Shown: piece by piece, positions 58,920-64,000 of the stretch
Layout of the letters: each line of letters starts with the position of its first letter
How positions within the stretch are numbered: position 1 is the first letter of the stretch
Assembly (NCBI GenBank): GCA_025667525.1
Contig: CM046876.1
Location: 476,986,557 to 477,050,556, forward strand
Source of the DNA: Glebionis coronaria
Taxonomy: Eukaryota; Streptophyta; Magnoliopsida; Asterales; Asteraceae
Direction: 5' to 3'
DNA length: 64,000 bases
Translations under genes and position numbers: made by a program
Notes under the pieces: generated by a model
The model's database searches: none
Told to the model about the DNA's origin: nothing
The model's input: only the letters and a program-made list of their open reading frames with translations

Positions 58920-60232
58920 CTTAGCTGAAACCCCGCAATAAGAGTTTTGGAACAGGTTCTATCCTTGAGACAATCTTGATGTTAACTAGAAAATTTTCTG
59001 AAATTATATGTGAGAACTCTGGAATAATCTGCTGATCATGAATTTTAAGGAATCTCAGAAGTGAATATGTATAACTGGTAGCTAAAAGTCTTTGTAGCTA
59101 TGAGATAATAATTCACGTGCTTGTAAAGCTGAAACAATTTATACTCATTTTTCTGGCAGAAAGTATAATGAATATATTAAGGATTTAGTAAGACTGATCT
59201 CGTCGTTAACTGAAAATAAGAATTTAATAAATATAGTGATACTGTTGCGTCCTTTCGGGCTGAGAGGCAGGTAACTATCTGATTTAAGATAAAGCTGACA
59301 TAGGAACACGTGAAGTAAATATGGCGACTTTTTACTAAAAGTTTTCGTCTGCAACCCACAGGATGAACACCGCTTGTCTAACCTGAATAATACTTCCGTG
59401 ATGGTAACTGATTTGTAATGGTCTGATTTAGGCGTGGCATAACGGTACGGGTATACCCCTTTGGAGGGTACCCTGAATTTCAATTTCTGAGGACCCGGTT
59501 TAGCAGGCATACTGGTGTTATGAATCTGACTCGTGCTTGAGAAGATAATCGCATGACGTGTACTTTGACTAGTGTCCTTGACATGTGTCTCTCGAGATGG
59601 TACTTGAACTCGTGTCTTGACTGATGTCTTGACACATGTTTTAGTAAGTGGGTCTGGAATAAGGTTAACAGTTCCTGGTAACGGTTAAGGATTGGCGGAA
59701 CGGTTAGACTACTGACCTCTTGTATTTCTGGTCACGTCCGTTCCGGAGTTCCGATGGTTACTGACTGATCAATTATAAGCACGGTGGTTGTCACTAATGC
59801 TTTGTCTATCGATTTATGACGGTCATTATCATGACCGTGATTTATGTAACTATTCTGCTGAGTGGCCGGCTGAGTTCCGATTCCCACTCTTCTGAATGAA
59901 CAGTTAGCTGAGTAACGTGTGACAGCTAACTGAGGAAGTAAAGCATGGAATAGAATGGTAGTGTCTGATGGTTGAAAATTTACTCTTGTCAGAAATTTCA
60001 AATTTATAGTGTTCGTCCTTGCTCTGTAGTGTCTTTATAGTATAACAGCATCAGCATCAACATCTTGAGAAATCTCCAAAGTATCAGCAGCATCAGCATT
60101 TGTGAGGTCTTCAAAGTGTTAGCGGCATCAGCATCTAGCAAAATCTTCAACTCACGAGCAGCATCAGCACCTGGTAGAATATCGACAAGTGGAAACGCCT
60201 GAGATGATTGAGGATCGATTAGCTCCATGGAG
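58920..60232 (-). other. Decayed internal region and 36-bp repeat, copy 2
   Basis: Second copy of 51688-52945, including the GCATCAGCA-core repeats at about 60048-60170. Confidence 0.4.
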
Positions 60233-60382
60233 TATGGTACCTGGTGTACACCTGGACTACTGTACATGAAGTACAAAATGAGTATTGCACACGAAGCATA
60301 TCTGCGCTACTGTACGTGGAGTACACATGAATCATTGTACATAGAGTATAACTGAGACACTGTACATGGGGTACATATGGAA
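60233..60382. repeat. 25-bp tandem repeat, six units, copy 2
   Basis: Second copy of 53001-53150, same phase, with one visible change (CATTGTACAT for CACTGTACAT in unit five). Confidence 0.85.
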
Positions 60383-60792
60383 ATTTTATGGGATGATCGA
60401 TATTAGTGTCGCTTGTCTGACATTATCAAATAAATAAATTGATTTAAACGGTAGTAAACTGAACTGAAACGGTTAACATGATGGGCTGAAAATTTCTGCA
60501 TGGACTTAATGCTGGTTGTATAGAGGCTAAAAGTATGATTAAACGGAGTTTCATCAACGTTCAGTATAAAGACATGATTGATAAAGACTAGAACATGATT
60601 TATCATGAAATAGTACTTTACTGTAATCCTTCTGTATCTTAGCATGAAACATTATCGCTCTGTTGAAAACATAATCCTTGTAAGGAAACACGAAACTGAA
60701 TCCGCCTGAAGGCGACATCAGCTTGAAATTGTGAAACTGGATTGTTACAAAGAACATAAGAGTATGATCAACTGAGTTTTAACAACAACTGA

Positions 60793-61269
60793 TGTGGATG
60801 GCTATGGTTCAATCCACATAATTCAAAGAAGAAAACATGAGACTAAGTATGGGCTATTCTGGTTCGATCCATACTGGTCAAACTTTTCTAAGAACTGTCA
60901 TGTATAGAAATTTATAATCTGGTATTAATATGGATGGTTGTAGTCCAATCCATATTTGTCAAAATTTATAGAACGTCATGATATGACAAATGCGAACAAC
61001 TATGGATCGGTTCACAAAACAACATTTGACTGAAAAACATGAAATTTGATCTGAACATTGGTGAACGTATATGGGCTGGTTCACCAAGTGATATTTGACT
61101 GAAAACATGAATCTGTCATGAGTAAGGGTAAACGCCTATGGTCGGTTTACCAATACAAAATCTGAACGGCAAGGGTGAACGCCTATGGTCAGCTCACCAA
61201 AACGAAAATTCGCTAAAAAGCACATGTGACTAAATATGGCTAGTTATGTACCAACCTTTTACTTAGTCA
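60793..61269 (-). other. Eight-hairpin array in the element leader, copy 2
   Basis: Second copy of 53561-54037. In hairpin four the left arm is TGCGAAC instead of TGCGAAT, which lengthens the stem to seven pairs with GTTCACA, using one G-U pair in RNA sense. Confidence 0.75.
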
Positions 61270-61419
61270 AAACTTTAAGAAAACTGACTGATAAATGAAG
61301 AAAACTGACTGAATAATCCATGAGAAACATGAAAGATAACAACGCCAAAATCTGGGAAGTTCCTGGTGACTACCCACTAGTCACAGGTCAAGTTTTAGAG
61401 CCTACAGGTCGAACCTATA

Positions 61420-61431
61420 GCTCTGATACCA
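61420..61431 (-). other. Array primer-binding site 2 (tRNA-Met type)
   Basis: Minus-strand TGGTATCAGAGC next to the LTR 3 end, identical to the first. Confidence 0.9.
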
Positions 61432-61435
61432 TAAT

Positions 61436-63903
61436 TGCAACACCCCACTTGGATAAGTGGACCGTTACGTGTATTTATGGCGTGTCATCAAAGCATAAGG
61501 TAAATGTCCTAAAACATTAACTGACCATAAAGGAAATACCGAAATCAAACATCGGCAATCCAAACATAAGCCTAAAACATGAAAAACAAAATACTGAATG
61601 AAAGGACTAACAATGTCCAGATAAGCAGAATAATGTAAGAACTGCACAAAGTAAGAAGTCTGGATAGCTTCCATCCAATGCACATACTCTTAGAATCCTA
61701 AAAGCGTCCTGGTGTACCTGCCGTTAGAACATGAAAGGAAATACGGCTGAGCATAACGCTCAGTGAACAGATATAAAGCATGATAAGAATATACTGAATG
61801 AAACAGGCGATAGAATACTGAAGCTGTAAGACTGATATGTAACATGTGGTAGAACTCTGCATAAAATCTGAGCAACCTGGTTCATATATACTGATACTGA
61901 AATATAACTATTAATTCTAAAAACATGCATTTACTGTATTTTATTTGCTAGAGCTTATATAGGTCACGTACTGTAACAATCGTGCATGAATAACTGGAGG
62001 GGTGACCTCGTCATGCTGTAGAGGGGTGACCTCTAAATAACTGTGCTGGGTGGAGGGATCAGCTCCAATGTGAAGGATGTAGAGCACACACCACATTCAC
62101 CCTGATAACTTGTATCACATATAAGCCTAGGATGCATCCATACGCCCCACAAAAATACTGATAAAATGGCCAAGCTGAGCTGAGTGGGACGATGCAGGAT
62201 ATCACTCTCCTGCATGTGAGTCACGACACCGGTGCCTCTAGTGCCGTGGTTACGGTACCTCCGTAACTAGTACATAAACTGGTCGTGCTTGTATATAATG
62301 CTCAGGCAATTTATTTAGTTATTAACATGATTACTGATAAACTTAAACCTATACTGGGGAAAAACATTTGGCTGAAGACGGGGAATCCTAATCATGCATA
62401 AAAGAAAGTCCTTACTGAAAGGACGGAAAATCCGTACCTCGTGTCCAGTAATGAAATCAGAATGGAAGCTGAAGGATCGACTCTGACTTCCCGGTTACTA
62501 CATGAATAAGGGACGTGAAATGAGTTGTCTGATTACCGACTCTGATTACTGTTTAATATTGTTCTTAATTCCTTTTTGCGTGTTCTCGTATTATTTTACT
62601 GGTTGCGTATAAACTGATTAATCCGAGTGTTCTTTAATGTTTAATGATTAGTATATATCCTGTACTTCTGATTACTAGTATAATATACTGATTCTAATAT
62701 TATAATACTATTATTAGTAACCTGCAAAAAAAAATAGAAAGTTTCTTAAATTAGAAAGTTCCCAAAATAATTTAATTCATTTAATAAAATTATACCCTTT
62801 TTAAAATATGAAAGAACTATATAATTTAATTCATTAAAAATATACAATTAAAACATTTATAAAATTAAGTAATAAAAGGTATAATTTAACAATCTTCATT
62901 TTTTTTATTTTAACTATAACTCGAGCCTACCGAGATACCCCTTTCTCGGTCGCACTAAAACAATTCAATAAATATATAAAATCCGCCTACTAGAACTAGC
63001 GACAGAAAAAACTGTCCATAAAACTGTCACTACAGGATTGCGACGGATTATGTGTCACTAAACTGTCGCTATTTTCAATCTAAAATTATTAGTTTCTGCC
63101 CAAAAACTTTCCCACTGTTCTCCTATTATTTCCCACTGATTTCATTATGTTCCCACTGTTTGGTTCCCACTGTCTAAAACAAACACACCCTGCTGATTGT
63201 TCATCCCCACAGCATGTAATCCCAAACACCCCTTTACTGCAGTTAGTCCCAAACACACCCTGTTTTCTTTTTGGTTCGGGCTGGTCACAACACAACCACC
63301 ACCGAGACCTGTGTGGTCACGGCTGGCAGCAAGACGACACACCGAGGCCCTTTTGGGTCTCGGTTTATGTGATAAGAGTAAAAACCCGACACCCCTTCAT
63401 ATTACTTATGTTACCCATTTGTTAGATCAATAAAACATGTTGCTATGATAATAATTAAAACGAAATTAAAAGGAAAGATGAATACAGTTTATAGATTTGC
63501 TAGAGAATGAAGATCATACACGAATTGATGGTGACCAATCAAACCCGCATTTTTTTTCTTTTTTTTTTGTTCTACAACCCGGCGGCCACAAACCTAGAAA
63601 CCCTAGGCGTCTTTTTTTTTTGTCTGGACAAGAAGTAGGGGGAAGTTTACCCCGTGTTGTTTTTTTTTTGTGTCTATGGGTCGGGCTTAAAAGCCCATTA
63701 TAATCTTACTTGTTTCTCTTAAAAATTCGGCCCCCTTAATATATATATAGTTTTTCCTTTTTTTCGACATTTGTAGATTATTACGTATGCGTGTTATATT
63801 TCCCGTGTTTTAATTTTTCTGAAACGTAATAATCTTTTCTGTGTGCTAAAATAACACATATATAATATTTTCTGAACTTAATAATTATTTTTCTGAATAA
63901 TTA
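61436..63903 (-). repeat. Array LTR 3, truncated
   Basis: Matches LTR 2 until CTGAATAATTA, then changes to foreign sequence at 63904. It also carries a 29-bp deletion near 63011 relative to LTR 1 and LTR 2. Confidence 0.9.
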
Positions 63904-64000
63904 TGTTGGAAATACGTTTTACGTATTTATGAAGGATCGGTCGCTCCAACGATAATTATGTAATGGGCTCGTGATCTATTTAATTATTGTATAGTCCATA
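63904..64000 (+). mobile_element. Start of another LTR element (copia-like), incomplete
   Basis: Sequence starting TGTTGGAAATACGTTTTACG replaces LTR 3. TGTTGGAA is a common copia LTR start. Only 97 bp are visible, so class and orientation are tentative. Confidence 0.5.

Larger units (their letters stand above)
46973..63903 (-). mobile_element. Tandem array of a long-LTR gypsy element (3 LTRs, 2 internal regions)
   Basis: LTR1 46973-49539, internal 49540-54203, LTR2 54204-56772, internal 56773-61435, LTR3 61436-63903 (truncated). The repeat period is 7231-7232 bp. Adjacent units share one LTR, the product expected from unequal recombination between LTRs of one family. Orientation is minus: the primer sites lie at the high end and the purine tracts at the low end of each internal region. 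Internal regions contain only decayed pol. Copies differ by scattered substitutions and a few indels. All three LTRs and both internals were compared by eye, not by alignment software. Confidence 0.9.

Overview
This is a nuclear window from a flowering plant, most likely a eudicot. It holds AT-rich, intron-bearing genes with GT-AG junctions, plant-specific families (a TIP1 aquaporin, an ABCB6/ABCB20-type transporter, a PASTICCINO2/PTPLA-type dehydratase), a nuclear tRNA-His and dense plant transposons. An Asteraceae origin is only a guess. Layout: 1-9.1 kb is gene-poor, with decayed TPR-protein exons, short duplications, (TA)n tracts, a broken PIF/Harbinger transposase and MITE-like elements. 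10.5-15.0 kb carries a six-exon Sec14/CRAL-TRIO gene (467 aa). 15.9-21 kb has a hAT-type MITE with a clean 8-bp target duplication, tRNA-His(GUG) and AT-rich MITE-like copies. 21.4-27.0 kb is an eleven-exon divergent ABCB6/20-like full transporter. 28.3-29.2 kb is a three-exon TIP1 aquaporin. 29.6-32.9 kb, on the minus strand, is a nine-exon HACD gene that I assembled exon by exon; it is intact (220 aa) but lacks the usual catalytic tyrosine. 

From 34 kb to the end the window is nested LTR retrotransposons. A copia 5' end (LTR, Met PBS, gag start) is followed by a probable copia LTR in the opposite orientation. A Ty3/gypsy element on the minus strand follows, with very long LTRs (about 3.1 kb), a tRNA-Asp primer site and one 1161-codon gag-protease ORF. 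It has no reverse transcriptase or integrase, so it is a TR-GAG-like non-autonomous element. Its 5' LTR is cut at 46972 by a second gypsy family present as a tandem array LTR-internal-LTR-internal-LTR (period about 7.23 kb; LTR about 2.57 kb; internal about 4.66 kb). The array itself is cut at 63903 by what looks like the start of another copia-type LTR. 

The internal regions of the array carry only a decayed pol, but also unexplained structure. Eight stem-loops follow the primer site: the stems differ in sequence yet all pair, and the loops share a CTATGG-like core. There is an exact 25-bp six-unit repeat built on TGTAC/GTACA half-sites, and a run of small hairpins inside the LTR. These are repeated in both internal copies (and, for the LTR hairpins, in all three LTRs) and are the best candidates for an undescribed RNA-level cis system in a non-autonomous retrotransposon. 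No operon-like relationship exists among the host genes; the aquaporin and the dehydratase converge, with 412 bp between their stop codons.
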